NCBI GenBank assembly: GCA_016297005.1
Contig: JAEDHK010000001.1
Span: forward strand, 62,001-126,000
Source: Clostridia bacterium
GTDB taxonomy: Bacteria > Bacillota > Clostridia > Christensenellales > DTU072
Length of the DNA stretch: 64,000 nt
Direction of reading: 5' to 3'
How positions within the stretch are numbered: the first letter of the stretch is position 1; the number at the start of each line of letters is the position of its first letter. A model generated the notes under the pieces. That model searched no databases and was not told the origin of the DNA. It was given only the letters and a program-made list of their open reading frames with translations. Shown one piece after another: positions 42,551 through 51,188 of the stretch. A program made the translations under genes and the position numbers.

Positions 42551-44284
42551 ATGAGAACACACAACTGCAATCAGCTCAGACGTGAAGACGACGGAAAAAA
42601 AGTCGTCCTCAACGGCTGGCTTCATAGTGTACGGGACCTTGGGTCCGTTGTCTTTTTCGTCATGCGCGACTTTTACGGCATGACGCAAGTGACCGTGGAC
42701 GATCCCGCTATGCAAGAGACGATCCGCGCCATTCCGCGCGAATCTACGATCGAAGTGATCGGAACGGTGCGCTTGCGCGAGGCTCCGAACCCGAATCTGC
42801 CGACGGGCGATATCGAGGTCGTACCGGAAAAAATCACCGTTCTCGGCAAGTGTTACGAACAACTTCCGTTCGAGATATCCAATTCTCTTGCGTCCCGCGA
42901 AGATACGCGCTTGAAATACCGCTTTCTGGATCTGAGGAATCCGCTTGTCAAAGATAAGATTGTTTTGCGTAGCAAAGTGGTTAGCGAAATTCGCCGTATT
43001 ATGACGGACAGAGGCTTTTTGGAGATCGCAACGCCCATCCTGACCGGTTCTTCTCCCGAAGGAGCGCGCGATTTTATTGTTCCCAGTCGTCTCTATCCCG
43101 GAAAGTTTTACGCTCTTCCGCAAGCTCCGCAACAGTATAAGCAGTTGCTTATGACCTCCGGCTTCGACCGCTATTTTCAGATCGCTCCGTGCTTCCGCGA
43201 CGAGGACGCCCGCGCCGATCGCTCTCCGGGCGAATTCTATCAGCTCGATATCGAAATGTGCTTCGCTTCGCAAGAAGAAGTCTTTGCCGAATTGGAAGAG
43301 ATTTTGCCTATGCTTTTTAAAAAGTTCACGAATAAAAAAGTGGACGACGGCCCGTTTGAAAGAATTCCTTACCGCACCGCGATGGAAAAATACGGCAGCG
43401 ATAAGCCCGATTTAAGAAATCCTCTCGTACTTTCCGACGTGACTTCCGTCGTTGGTTCGCTCAGCCCGCTGTTTGAAGGAAAAACGGTCAAAGCCATCGT
43501 TTGTAAAGGTTTTGAAAAACCGCGTAAATATATCGATTCTTTGGCGGAATTCGTTAAAGAAAAGGAAGAAACGTGCGCCTTCTATTGGTGCAAATTGGAC
43601 GCGCAAGGGGCCCTTTCCGGCGGCGTAAGTAAGTTTATTGCGCCCGCTCTCGACGAGTTCAAGAAGGCGATCGAGGCAGATAAAGACTGTTTTGTCGCGC
43701 TCGTTGCCGGAGAAGGTAAACTGTCTACGACAAAGTGCGCCGGCATTCTCCGTAACGAATTGGGTGCCGCCATGGATATTTGCGAAAAAGACTGCTTCAA
43801 GTTTTGCTGGATTTGCGACTTTCCTATGTACGAAGTGGACGAAGAGACGGGAGAACTCGGTTTCTGCCACAATCCTTTCTCCATGCCGCAAGGCGGTTTG
43901 GATGCGCTCAATACCAAAGATCCTCTCGATATCCTCGCTTATCAGTACGATATCGTTTGCAATGGTATCGAGCTCAGTTCCGGCGCCGTCCGTAACCACG
44001 ATCCGGAGATCATGGTCAAGGCCTTTTCGATCGCAGGTTATGATGAAAGCGTCATCGAAAAGAAGTTTTCCGCACTCTATAACGCATTCAAGTTCGGCGC
44101 GCCGCCGCACGCGGGTATCGCTCCCGGCGTAGACAGAATCGTTATGCTTCTCGGAGAAGAACCCAGCATCCGCGAGATCATCGCTTTCCCGATGAACAGA
44201 AACGCGCAGGATCTTTTGATGGGCGCTCCGTGCGAAGTTACCGAAAAACAACTTCGCGAGGCCAATATCTGCGTGCGTAAGTAA
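42551..44284 (+). CDS. aspS: Aspartate--tRNA ligase
   Basis: Class II aminoacyl-tRNA synthetase of 577 residues that charges tRNA-Asp. An N-terminal OB-fold anticodon-binding domain (GWLHSVRDLGSVVF) is followed by the catalytic core: QAPQQYKQLLM, motif 2 in FRDEDARADRSPGEFYQLD, a bacterial-type GAD insertion, and motif 3 in GVDRIVMLLG near the end. GAGG lies nine bases before ATG 42551. It sits only 38 bases behind the giant gene with no terminator between, so it may partly depend on read-through from that promoter, an odd arrangement for an essential gene. Confidence 0.95.
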   Translation: MRTHNCNQLRREDDGKKVVLNGWLHSVRDLGSVVFFVMRDFYGMTQVTVDDPAMQETIRAIPRESTIEVIGTVRLREAPNPNLPTGDIEVVPEKITVLGKCYEQLPFEISNSLASREDTRLKYRFLDLRNPLVKDKIVLRSKVVSEIRRIMTDRGFLEIATPILTGSSPEGARDFIVPSRLYPGKFYALPQAPQQYKQLLMTSGFDRYFQIAPCFRDEDARADRSPGEFYQLDIEMCFASQEEVFAELEEILPMLFKKFTNKKVDDGPFERIPYRTAMEKYGSDKPDLRNPLVLSDVTSVVGSLSPLFEGKTVKAIVCKGFEKPRKYIDSLAEFVKEKEETCAFYWCKLDAQGALSGGVSKFIAPALDEFKKAIEADKDCFVALVAGEGKLSTTKCAGILRNELGAAMDICEKDCFKFCWICDFPMYEVDEETGELGFCHNPFSMPQGGLDALNTKDPLDILAYQYDIVCNGIELSSGAVRNHDPEIMVKAFSIAGYDESVIEKKFSALYNAFKFGAPPHAGIAPGVDRIVMLLGEEPSIREIIAFPMNRNAQDLLMGAPCEVTEKQLREANICVRK

Positions 44285-44307
44285 CGCGGTATTATAATAA
44301 GGATAAT

Positions 44308-44350
44308 AAAAAGCTTCTTTGCCGAATTGCACCGCAAAGAAGCTTTTTTT
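44308..44350 (+). terminator. Terminator of aspS
   Basis: AAAAAGCTTCTTTGC and GCAAAGAAGCTTTTT form a perfect 15-bp stem with an 11-base loop followed by T. Confidence 0.92.
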
Positions 44351-44354
44351 AAAT

Positions 44355-44384
44355 TAAACAAAAGCCCTCGGAAGTTCCGAGGGC
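44355..44384 (-). terminator. Terminator of the leftward coiled-coil membrane protein gene
   Basis: GCCCTCGGA/TCCGAGGGC (9 bp, 3-base loop). The T-rich run TTTTGTTTAATTT follows on the minus strand, so it faces the aspS terminator back to back. Confidence 0.85.
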
Positions 44385-44406
44385 GAAGCGATCATTAAAT
44401 TGAGTT

Positions 44407-44805
44407 TCAGGGAAGGAGATGGATAATGCCGAACGTTTCCAACGCAAAGAAGACGGCTGCGGCGCAGAAGAGGATGGTAGTGAACAGGAAAAACCCTGCC
44501 GCACTCTTCTTTTTCCTGTATTTTTCAATACGAACGAATTTGTTTTTGTCCGGTTCTTTATAAACGATCTTTTCCACCGTTTCAGGTTCTTCCGGGAAAT
44601 AACCGTAATTGATACGACCGAACATCTCGTTCAAACGCTTCCGTTCTTTGGCGTAGGCGATGTTATAATATTCTTCCATGGCGATGGGACGGCTGTTGCG
44701 TCTTTCTTCCTCTTTTCTGGCGGCTTCGGCCGCTTGTTTTTGTTGTTTGCGCAGTAAAGCCTGTTGTTCTTTCAGCTCTGCTTCTCTTTGCTTCTTTTTG
44801 GACAT
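44407..44805 (-). CDS. Small coiled-coil protein with one C-terminal membrane helix
   Basis: A 132-residue protein of unknown function. Residues 1-45 are a Lys/Glu/Gln/Ala-rich helix likely to form a coiled coil, the middle (46-100) is charged and tyrosine-rich, and about 103-129 form a single membrane helix (GFFLFTTILFCAAAVFFALE). The basic RKKK just before the helix predicts the N-terminus in the cytosol. AAGGAG precedes the ATG. A consensus promoter and a dedicated terminator show it is a monocistronic, actively transcribed gene. Confidence 0.7.
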   Translation of the reverse strand: MSKKKQREAELKEQQALLRKQQKQAAEAARKEEERRNSRPIAMEEYYNIAYAKERKRLNEMFGRINYGYFPEEPETVEKIVYKEPDKNKFVRIEKYRKKKSAAGFFLFTTILFCAAAVFFALETFGIIHLLP

Positions 44806-44867
44806 TTGCCTACTCCTTTTACGGAAATACTCTTTATTTATAAGTATATTATACTCATTATATTGAT

Positions 44868-44896
44868 ATTATATATGTTTACCGGAAAGATGTCAA
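44868..44896 (-). promoter_or_regulatory. Consensus promoter of the coiled-coil membrane protein gene
   Basis: On the minus strand TTGACA (44896-44891) and TATAAT (44873-44868) are 17 bases apart, an exact consensus. Confidence 0.85.
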
Positions 44897-44947
44897 TATA
44901 AAAAAAGAGCATTTGCGCGCTGTTTTTACGAGATTTCTTTAAAAAGA

Positions 44948-45550
44948 CTATTCTTCCGGTTCGGCGCTTCCGTATTGGTCAAGTGCTTTTGTAATTTCTT
45001 CGGAAGAAAAACCTTTCCGCATCAACTTTGCATAGGCCTTTTGACGGTTTTCATAGGTGTTTTCGACGCTTTTCATAATTTTTTCGGCCTGTTTTATACA
45101 TTCGTTCGTATGATCGCCGAAGTCCTCTTTCAGGCTGTCGATGATCTCCGTAGGTACGCCTTTTACGCGTAACTCGCTGGCGATACGATACCAGCCTTTT
45201 GCGTGTTCGTGCAGATGAAGATAACACTCGGCGTATCTTTTGTCGTCGATAAACCCTTTTTCTTCGGCGGCGTCCGCTTCCTCCACGGCCATTTTATAGG
45301 AGTATCCGCGAGAGGTAAGTGCGTCAATATAGGCCGATTTACTCTTTTCCGAACGATCTATCAGAGCGTATAGCTGTCTGCGGCAAAGCAGTCTGTCACT
45401 TTCGTTTTTTGCGTCAAAGAAGGTTTTTGCGTCGATTTCGCCTTCTTTCAGGCCGTATTTAAGAAGAGTCTGAGGACAGAAGGGAAAGCTTTTTTCTCCG
45501 CAAAACACGGTTGTTTTATTTCGTTTTGTCTCAATTTTGTCAATAATCAT
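44948..45550 (-). CDS. recX: RecX regulatory protein
   Basis: Modulator of RecA filaments. The 200-residue product shows the three-helix repeats of the RecX family: SDRLLCRRQLYALIDRSEKS, RGYSYKMAVEEADAAEEKGF with IDDKRYAECYLH, KGWYRIASELRVKGV, and a final NRQKAYAKLMRKGFSSEEI unit. The start was set at the internal ATG (45548-45550) rather than 24 codons upstream, because a promoter lies in between and the family begins here. There is no ribosome site, and the predicted transcription start falls on the ATG. recA is not in the window. Confidence 0.85.
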   Translation of the reverse strand: MIIDKIETKRNKTTVFCGEKSFPFCPQTLLKYGLKEGEIDAKTFFDAKNESDRLLCRRQLYALIDRSEKSKSAYIDALTSRGYSYKMAVEEADAAEEKGFIDDKRYAECYLHLHEHAKGWYRIASELRVKGVPTEIIDSLKEDFGDHTNECIKQAEKIMKSVENTYENRQKAYAKLMRKGFSSEEITKALDQYGSAEPEE

Positions 45551-45556
45551 GTCTCT

Positions 45557-45585
45557 ATTGTAACACTTTTTTTTTCGATTGAAAA
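45557..45585 (-). promoter_or_regulatory. Promoter candidate of recX (leaderless type)
   Basis: On the minus strand TTTTCA (45585-45580) and TACAAT (45562-45557) are 17 bases apart; the transcription start would fall on the recX ATG. Confidence 0.5.
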
Positions 45586-45615
45586 GGCCGGGAGAAAACA
45601 AAATGGAAAAAAAAG

Positions 45616-45644
45616 TGTACAATCGAATAATAATATGTTAAAAT
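45616..45644 (+). promoter_or_regulatory. Promoter candidate of trkAH
   Basis: TGTACA at 45616-45621 and TAAAAT at 45639-45644 with a 17-base spacer; a conventional leader with AAGGAGA follows. Confidence 0.55.
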
Positions 45645-45680
45645 GAAAAGGCAGTTGTATTTTGCAAGGAGAATGTTCGA

Positions 45681-47030
45681 TTGAAAATTATCGTAGCCGG
45701 CGCCGGAAACGTAGGCAGGAAGTTATTGGAAGAACTGAGCATCGAAGAGCATAATCTCGTCGTTGTGGATAAGGACGCCACGCTTGTAGAAAACGTGGTC
45801 GATTCTTTCGACGTGATGGGCGTGGTCGGTAACTGTATCAGCGCCGAAATACTGAAAAACGCAGGCGTTGAAGACGCCGATCTTCTGATCGCTTGCACCC
45901 CGCACGATGAAATGAATATTCTTTGTTGTATGGTCGCAAAAAAGCTTGGCGTAGGAGATACCATCGCGCGCGTCCGTAAGCCGGAATATTTTACGCTGTT
46001 CCGCGACGTAGAATTGGGATTGTCCATGCTGGTCAATCCGGAGTACGAAACGGCTATGGAGATCAGTCGTCTGCTCCGCTTTCCGTCGGCTATCAAAATC
46101 GAGCCCTTTGCCGCAGGTAAGGTGGAAGTGGTCGAGATCGTCGTTACGCCGAAGTCTCCCCTCGATAAATTGCAACTGAAAAAGATCGCCCATCGATTTC
46201 AAGAAAAACTTCTCGTTTGCGCCGTTCAGCGCGGGAAAGACGTATTTATCCCCAACGGTGATTTTGTGTTGGAGGCCTGGGACGAAATATATATTACCGC
46301 TTCGCCCAAAGATATCGGTCTTTTTTTCCGAGAAATGGGTATGCCGCGCGGCGTTAATAAAATCATGATCGCCGGCGGAAGCCGCACCGCGTTTTATCTG
46401 GCGAACGAATTGAAAAAAACAAACGTTTCCGTTAAGATCGTCGAAACCGACGAAGAAAAATGCAATTTTCTGGACGAAAATCTGGAAAAGGTCGAAGTCA
46501 TTTGCGGCGACGCTACCGATCAGGTCTTGCTCGAAGAAGAGGGATTGGGGTCCATGGACGCTTATATCGCTTTATGCGGTATTGACGAACGCAACATCGT
46601 TACCTCGCTCTTTGCCGGTCGTAAAGGCGTCAAAAAGGTTATCGCAAAGGTCGATAATCCCGCCCTTGCCGGTTTGTGGGAAGAAAAAAGCAATCAAAGC
46701 ATTGTGTCTATTTGTACTACTACCGTTAACGAAATCATCCGTTACGTTCGCGGTAAAGAAAGTTCGGGCGGCGGAAAATTCAGCAAACTCTACCGTATCA
46801 TCGACGATCGCGTGGAGATCCTGGAGTTTATCGTATCCGAGCATTTTGAGGGAGTGGACAGACCGCTTAAAGATCTGAAACTGAAAGGCGACACTTTGAT
46901 CGCCGCTATCGTCAGGAACGGCGCCTTGATCGTTCCCGGCGGTAACGACGCCATTTATCCCGGCGACATTGTTTTGATCGTGACGTTGCAAGAGTTCTCC
47001 GGCAACCTGAACGAGATATTGGAGCGATAA
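45681..47030 (+). CDS. trkA: Trk potassium uptake system, NAD-binding TrkA subunit
   Basis: Peripheral cytoplasmic gating subunit of the Trk K+ channel, 449 residues with two tandem RCK modules. The first nucleotide site is VAGAGNVGRKLLEEL (about 4-18) with acidic VVDKD at the end of strand 2. The second, at about 227, is diverged (IAGGSRTAFYLANEL) with VETDEEK. RCK-C domains follow each. The start is TTG 45681 with AAGGAGA upstream. It overlaps trkH by one base (TAATG), so the pair is co-translated. Confidence 0.93.
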   Translation: MKIIVAGAGNVGRKLLEELSIEEHNLVVVDKDATLVENVVDSFDVMGVVGNCISAEILKNAGVEDADLLIACTPHDEMNILCCMVAKKLGVGDTIARVRKPEYFTLFRDVELGLSMLVNPEYETAMEISRLLRFPSAIKIEPFAAGKVEVVEIVVTPKSPLDKLQLKKIAHRFQEKLLVCAVQRGKDVFIPNGDFVLEAWDEIYITASPKDIGLFFREMGMPRGVNKIMIAGGSRTAFYLANELKKTNVSVKIVETDEEKCNFLDENLEKVEVICGDATDQVLLEEEGLGSMDAYIALCGIDERNIVTSLFAGRKGVKKVIAKVDNPALAGLWEEKSNQSIVSICTTTVNEIIRYVRGKESSGGGKFSKLYRIIDDRVEILEFIVSEHFEGVDRPLKDLKLKGDTLIAAIVRNGALIVPGGNDAIYPGDIVLIVTLQEFSGNLNEILER

Positions 47031-48478
47031 TGAACTATCGAATGACGGCATACCTGCTCGGTCAGATACTACTTATCGCAGCCGGTTTTTTATTGGTTCC
47101 TTTTATCCTTACTTTTGCGTTCGGCGAGACGGGGACGCAACTTGCCTTCGGTGTGACCATAGCGGCAATGGCCGTAACGGGTCTCCCGTTCGTCGTAAAA
47201 AAACCGAAAGATACGACTATTCACGCAAGAGGGGGATTCTTGACCGTAGCTCTTGCCTGGATTATACTTTCTTTGTTCGGCGCGATGCCTTTTTCCATCA
47301 GCGGATACGCGTCGTATATCGACGGCCTTTTCGAGATTGTTTCCGGCTTTACGACGACGGGCGCGACCATTTTTGTCGAAATCGAGTCCCTTCCGTACAG
47401 TTTATTGTTCTGGCGTAGCTTTTCCCATTGGATCGGCGGTATGGGCGTGCTGGTCTTTGTGATCGCCGTTCTGCCGAAAACGAATACAGCCATCGTTTAC
47501 CTTGCCAAAGCCGAAATACCGGGGCCGCAATTCGGCAAACTGGTCAGTAAATTACGTTTTACCGCGCGCATTCTGTACGGAATTTATATCTTCCTTACCT
47601 TGATCGAAGTGGTTGCGCTGCTTATTTGCAGAATGCCCGTATTTGACAGCTTTATTACGGCTTTTTCCACGGCGGGCACGGGAGGATTCAGCTCTTTGAA
47701 CGCGAGTATCGGCGGATATAACAGCCTTGCCGTCGAGATCGTCACGATGGTGTTCATGTTGCTTTTCTCCATCAATATGAACGTCTTTTATCTGATAATT
47801 ATCGGTCGCGTCAAGCAGGCGTTCAGGAACGAAGAGCTTTGGTGGCTGTTGGGGATCGTTTTCGTTGCCATTGCGCTCGTTACCGCTTCGCTCATGATGA
47901 ATAAGGTTTATGCTTCTTTCGGAGAGACGCTTCGCTATTCTTCGTACCAGGTTATCGCCTTTGTCAGCACTACGGGCTTCGGGACGGCTAATTATGACAA
48001 TTGGCCGGTTCTTGCGCAAAGCACGCTGTTCGTTTGTATGTTTATCGGCGGTATGGCCGGCAGTACGGCGGGCGGCGTAAAGATATCCCGCGTCATGTTG
48101 CTCGCAAAAGCGTCCGGTCGCGCCATAAAAAAGAGTATTTCTCCCAGAACGGTCGTCAGCGTCAGGATCGATAAAAAGCCCGTAGAAGAAAATATGGTCA
48201 AAAACGTGGTTATCTATTTCGCGCTGATCATGATCATTTATTTTATCTCGGTAATACTTGTTTCTATCGAACAAGACACAATGGACTTTTCTACGGCGGT
48301 AACGGCGGTCGCGACCTGTCTGAACAACGTCGGGCCGGGACTGTCCAAAGTTGCGGGCGGATTTTCCGATATCGGCGTCTTTTCCAAGATAATATTTATA
48401 TTCGATATGCTTATCGGTAGGTTGGAGATCTATCCTATCTTGCTCCTGTTCTATTATAAGGCCTGGAAGCGTGTGTAA
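47030..48478 (+). CDS. trkH: Trk potassium uptake system, membrane subunit TrkH
   Basis: K+-translocating subunit of 482 residues with four pseudo-repeated pore units. The selectivity-filter segments are recognisable as GFTTTGATIF, STAGTGGFSS, VSTTGFGTANY and CLNNVGPGLS, and HWIGGMGVLVF is the conserved helix after the first filter. K+ uptake would depend on the ion gradient and nucleotide-bound TrkA. It is coupled to trkA; a further membrane protein gene follows nine bases later. Confidence 0.93.
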   Translation: MNYRMTAYLLGQILLIAAGFLLVPFILTFAFGETGTQLAFGVTIAAMAVTGLPFVVKKPKDTTIHARGGFLTVALAWIILSLFGAMPFSISGYASYIDGLFEIVSGFTTTGATIFVEIESLPYSLLFWRSFSHWIGGMGVLVFVIAVLPKTNTAIVYLAKAEIPGPQFGKLVSKLRFTARILYGIYIFLTLIEVVALLICRMPVFDSFITAFSTAGTGGFSSLNASIGGYNSLAVEIVTMVFMLLFSINMNVFYLIIIGRVKQAFRNEELWWLLGIVFVAIALVTASLMMNKVYASFGETLRYSSYQVIAFVSTTGFGTANYDNWPVLAQSTLFVCMFIGGMAGSTAGGVKISRVMLLAKASGRAIKKSISPRTVVSVRIDKKPVEENMVKNVVIYFALIMIIYFISVILVSIEQDTMDFSTAVTAVATCLNNVGPGLSKVAGGFSDIGVFSKIIFIFDMLIGRLEIYPILLLFYYKAWKRV

Positions 48479-48487
48479 GGAGGTAAT

Positions 48488-49249
48488 ATGATAGACAATA
48501 CGACGGCCGCAATCGAAAAGATTACCGGACAACTGAAAACGCTCAATACCTTCCGAAAGTTTTTGACGCTTCTTCTTTACGGAGCCTATCTTGTTTATCG
48601 GATTATCGTGGGGAACGGATACCTGGCGCTCAACGTGACGCTGCTTACGCTGACCGGCCTGTACGCCGCCTTTTTCATTTATTTCATCTCCATCGATAAA
48701 AGCGTGACGAATAAAAAGAGATACGGGGTCGTAAAGCGCGTTTATCGTTGGTCGAAACTTCTTTTTACCGGTATCGGTATCGGACTGAACGTGTCCGGCT
48801 TTTTAACCGTGGCAGTAGAAGGACTCACGTTGCCTAACTTGCTTTTCGCCATTCTTATGCCGGCGTTCTTCGTACTGCAACTCGTCTTCGACGTTATTTT
48901 CGAGTATGCGAACTATTGCTTCGGTCTGTTGAAAAAAGGGGTTGAAAAGGACGTCGAAAAGGTAAAAGAAACATACCAAAAGCCTCTGAAAGTGGTAGAA
49001 AGCGTCCGCACGACCATGGACGGACTGAAAAACGTCAAAGAAGGAATGGCGGGCATTACGTCCGCGATATTACGTAAAGGTAAAGAAAAAATGGCCGATC
49101 GACGCGCGAGGAAAGAAGAAAAGAAAGCGAAAAGAGCGGTCGAAGAGGAGATCGCTGCTCCCGCCGTCGCCGCCGCCGAAGAACCGCTCGTTATCGACGT
49201 CGAGGCGCACGACGCCCTGCCGCCGACGGAAGAGGAAAATCAAAAGTAG
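48488..49249 (+). CDS. Membrane protein with charged cytoplasmic tail, trkAH operon
   Basis: Unidentified 253-residue protein. Three or four hydrophobic segments lie within residues 25-145 (YGAYLVYRIIVG; ALNVTLLTLTGLYAAFFIYF; LLFTGIGIGLNVSGFL; LLFAILMPAFFVLQLVFDVIF). A long Lys/Glu/Ala-rich tail follows, ending in an acidic stretch. AAGGAGGT precedes the ATG and it starts nine bases after trkH, so it is very probably made with the K+ transporter. Whether it is a partner or just a neighbour cannot be told. Confidence 0.65.
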   Translation: MIDNTTAAIEKITGQLKTLNTFRKFLTLLLYGAYLVYRIIVGNGYLALNVTLLTLTGLYAAFFIYFISIDKSVTNKKRYGVVKRVYRWSKLLFTGIGIGLNVSGFLTVAVEGLTLPNLLFAILMPAFFVLQLVFDVIFEYANYCFGLLKKGVEKDVEKVKETYQKPLKVVESVRTTMDGLKNVKEGMAGITSAILRKGKEKMADRRARKEEKKAKRAVEEEIAAPAVAAAEEPLVIDVEAHDALPPTEEENQK

Positions 49250-49342
49250 GCAGGAAGTATTTTTTTACCGAAGAAAGCGTTTTTTTCGGTTTTTATGTAA
49301 AGAAGTCAAAAAAGAATCTTTTTGTCTAAAAAATCGTTTATT

Positions 49343-49370
49343 TTGATTGCTTTTTTTGACGAAGTATGAT
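49343..49370 (+). promoter_or_regulatory. Promoter of rplU-prp-rpmA
   Basis: TTGATT at 49343-49348 and TATGAT at 49365-49370 with a 16-base spacer. Confidence 0.5.
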
Positions 49371-49377
49371 AAAGTAA

Positions 49378-49458
49378 TCAAAGCCGCATAGAAAGGGTAA
49401 TAAGATAAGCGCGTTTTGCCACCCCGATAGCGAGTCTTCAGCAAAGGAGGTTATGTTT
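49378..49458 (+). promoter_or_regulatory. Leader region of the L21 operon
   Basis: About 80 untranslated bases precede rplU. In many Bacillota the L21 leader binds the ribosomal protein for autoregulation. I cannot confirm the known fold by eye; a short pairing of GGGT with ACCCC-type bases is possible. Treat this as a position to test. Confidence 0.3.
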
Positions 49459-49459
49459 T

Positions 49460-49768
49460 ATGTACGCTATTATCGAAGCCTGCGGAAAGCAATTCAAAGT
49501 GGAAGAAAACTCCGTTTTGAAGGTAGAATTCATGAACAAGGCGGAAAACGAGACGGTTCGTTTCGACAAAGTCATCCTCGTCAGCGACGACGGAAAGATC
49601 TCTGTCGGCAAGGCCGTGGAAAACGCATATGTCGAAGCGGTCGTTCTTAAAAACGGAAAGGGCCCGAAGATCCATATCTTCAAGTACAAAGCCAAGAAGA
49701 ACGAACGTAAGCGTCAAGGTCATCGTCAACCGTATACCGAGATCAAAATTACCAAAATCGCTCTGTAA
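49460..49768 (+). CDS. rplU: 50S ribosomal protein L21
   Basis: Large-subunit rRNA-binding protein of normal length (102 residues). Typical features are MYAIIEACGKQFKVEE at the start, VRFDKVILVSDDGK in the middle, and the basic end YKAKKNERKRQGHRQPYTEI. AAAGGAGG precedes the ATG. First gene of the conserved rplU-prp-rpmA operon. Confidence 0.96.
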   Translation: MYAIIEACGKQFKVEENSVLKVEFMNKAENETVRFDKVILVSDDGKISVGKAVENAYVEAVVLKNGKGPKIHIFKYKAKKNERKRQGHRQPYTEIKITKIAL

Positions 49769-49785
49769 TAAGATCGTTTTGCAAT

Positions 49786-50106
49786 ATGATCTGTATCAAA
49801 TTGACAAAAAAGGATAACGTAATCGAAAAGGTCGAAATAAAGGGACACGCCGACTATGCGGACTATGGCAAAGACGTCGTGTGTAGCGCAGTAAGCAGTA
49901 TTGCTTGCACGGCTCTTTTGGGACTGATCGAGTTTTCCTCCCGAAAGTTCAAGTATATCAAAAAGGACGGACATATATCGTTCTCCGTTCCCGAAGCTGA
50001 AAGCCAAGAGGAGCGTATTAGAACGGAAGCCATCCTGAAAACAATGGAGCTCGGACTGAGGGACATTCAGAAAGGTTATAGTGCCTTTGTAAAAATGGAG
50101 GAATAG
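49786..50106 (+). CDS. prp: Ribosomal-processing cysteine protease Prp
   Basis: Protease that removes the N-terminal extension of L27 in Bacillota and related bacteria, a step needed for ribosome function. The 106-residue product has the catalytic His in KGHADYADYG (near 23) and Cys in DVVCSAVSSIAC (near 34), the family's defining pair. It lies between rplU and rpmA, and the L27 encoded next carries a matching cleavage site. Confidence 0.93.
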   Translation: MICIKLTKKDNVIEKVEIKGHADYADYGKDVVCSAVSSIACTALLGLIEFSSRKFKYIKKDGHISFSVPEAESQEERIRTEAILKTMELGLRDIQKGYSAFVKMEE

Positions 50107-50109
50107 ACA

Positions 50110-50397
50110 ATGTTTATCAATATTCAACTGTTTGCCCATAAAAAAGGTATGGGTAGCACTCGAAACGGTCGTGACAGCGAATCCAAGAGACTGGGACCGA
50201 AGAAGAGCGACGGACAGGCTTGTAAGGGCGGTAACATTCTCGTGCGTCAACGCGGGACCAAGTTTCATGCCGGAGCCAACGTCGGTATCGGTAAGGACGA
50301 CACTCTTTTCGCTCTTTGCGATGGGGTCGTTCGTTTCAGCGAAGCCGGTACGAGGGATAAAAGATATAAGCAAGTCAGCGTAGAAGTGGCTGAGTAA
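50110..50397 (+). CDS. rpmA: 50S ribosomal protein L27, with Prp-cleaved N-terminal extension
   Basis: Ribosomal protein near the peptidyl-transferase centre, 95 residues. The N-terminus [17 protein letters not shown] contains a hydrophobic pre-sequence followed by the conserved mature start AHKKG, the expected Prp cut site. The rest ([20 protein letters not shown], then [18 protein letters not shown]) is canonical. GGAGGA precedes the ATG. Confidence 0.96.
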   Translation: MFINIQLFAHKKGMGSTRNGRDSESKRLGPKKSDGQACKGGNILVRQRGTKFHAGANVGIGKDDTLFALCDGVVRFSEAGTRDKRYKQVSVEVAE

Positions 50398-50410
50398 GTG
50401 ACGAACGAGG

Positions 50411-50446
50411 CTCTTCGGGTACCGAAAAAAGCCGTTTTGTCATGCT
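50411..50446 (+). terminator. Imperfect terminator candidate after rpmA
   Basis: GGCT-TTCGG can pair with CCGAA-AGCC allowing a small bulge, followed by GTTTTGT. The structure is weak. Confidence 0.4.
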
Positions 50447-50473
50447 TATAGAAAATTTTTTTCGTTTTACCTA

Positions 50474-50502
50474 TTGTCAAATGAAAAAAAACGTGTTATA
50501 AT
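50474..50502 (+). promoter_or_regulatory. Promoter of the NYN-domain gene
   Basis: TTGTCA at 50474-50479 and TATAAT at 50497-50502 with a 17-base spacer. Confidence 0.82.
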
Positions 50503-50552
50503 AAACGCAAGTGTAAACATACATTTGCGTTTTTATTTTAATGGAGGAAAAA

Positions 50553-51119
50553 ATGAGTAAGCCGAAAATTGCATTATTGATCGACCTGGGAAGTTTGAAA
50601 GTCTCTTGTGAGGGGTATCAAAAGCTTGCCGCAGAAATCGAAAGAGACTATGAGATCGCTTTCGTTAAGTTTTATAGCTACGTTGCAAAGCGTAACCGCG
50701 ACTTTAACGAATTTATTGCCGCTAAGGGATACGACGCCGTCACTCCCGTTGCCAGCAAGAAGAGAAACAGACTTGACAGCCGTCAGATCATAGACGGAAC
50801 CAAGATTGCTAACGGTTCTTCCGTCGACGCCGTTGCCATCGCTTTTGGAGAAGGCGACATTCTGCCGATCATTACCGAGATTAAGCAGAGCGGCAAGGAC
50901 GTATTGGAAATTGCCGTCCAAAAAGGCGTTTATAACACCGCGTTCAATGGATTCATCCCGGTAGACGTCGCTTATCTGAGAGAGGGCTATGCCGCTCCTA
51001 CGACCAAGAGAGTTCCCAAGGCTCCGAAGAAGGTCCGCGAACAACCGAAGACGCAATACGCCGAAGAAGTCCGTAAAGTACTCAGCAACGAGTCCATTCT
51101 TGCCAGATACAGAAAGTAA
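50553..51119 (+). CDS. NYN (PIN-like) domain protein, probable RNase
   Basis: A 188-residue protein with the NYN nuclease fold of the PIN superfamily: first catalytic Asp in ALLIDLGSLKV (near residue 11), DSRQIIDGTKI near 72-82, and the GEGDILPIITEIKQSGKDV block near 97-115, where FGEGD replaces the more common SGDGD. It probably cuts single-stranded or structured RNA. The C-terminus is a basic tail followed by a short helix. ATG 50553 was chosen because GGAGG lies six to ten bases ahead; a first ATG at 50541 sits upstream of that site. Confidence 0.82.
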   Translation: MSKPKIALLIDLGSLKVSCEGYQKLAAEIERDYEIAFVKFYSYVAKRNRDFNEFIAAKGYDAVTPVASKKRNRLDSRQIIDGTKIANGSSVDAVAIAFGEGDILPIITEIKQSGKDVLEIAVQKGVYNTAFNGFIPVDVAYLREGYAAPTTKRVPKAPKKVREQPKTQYAEEVRKVLSNESILARYRK

Positions 51120-51142
51120 TCGAAAAAAGAGAATTGTTTTTT

Positions 51143-51176
51143 ACAGCGCAGCGAAATCCGTTGCGCTGTTTTTTTA
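51143..51176 (+). terminator. Terminator of the NYN-domain gene
   Basis: ACAGCGCA/TGCGCTGT, an 8-bp stem with an 11-base loop, is followed by seven T. Confidence 0.88.
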
Positions 51177-51188
51177 TAAAGAAAGTCG

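Noticed and set aside
44881..44947. Possible terminator for recX on the minus strand
   Set aside because: There is a T run, but I found only a three- or four-base stem, which is too weak to call.
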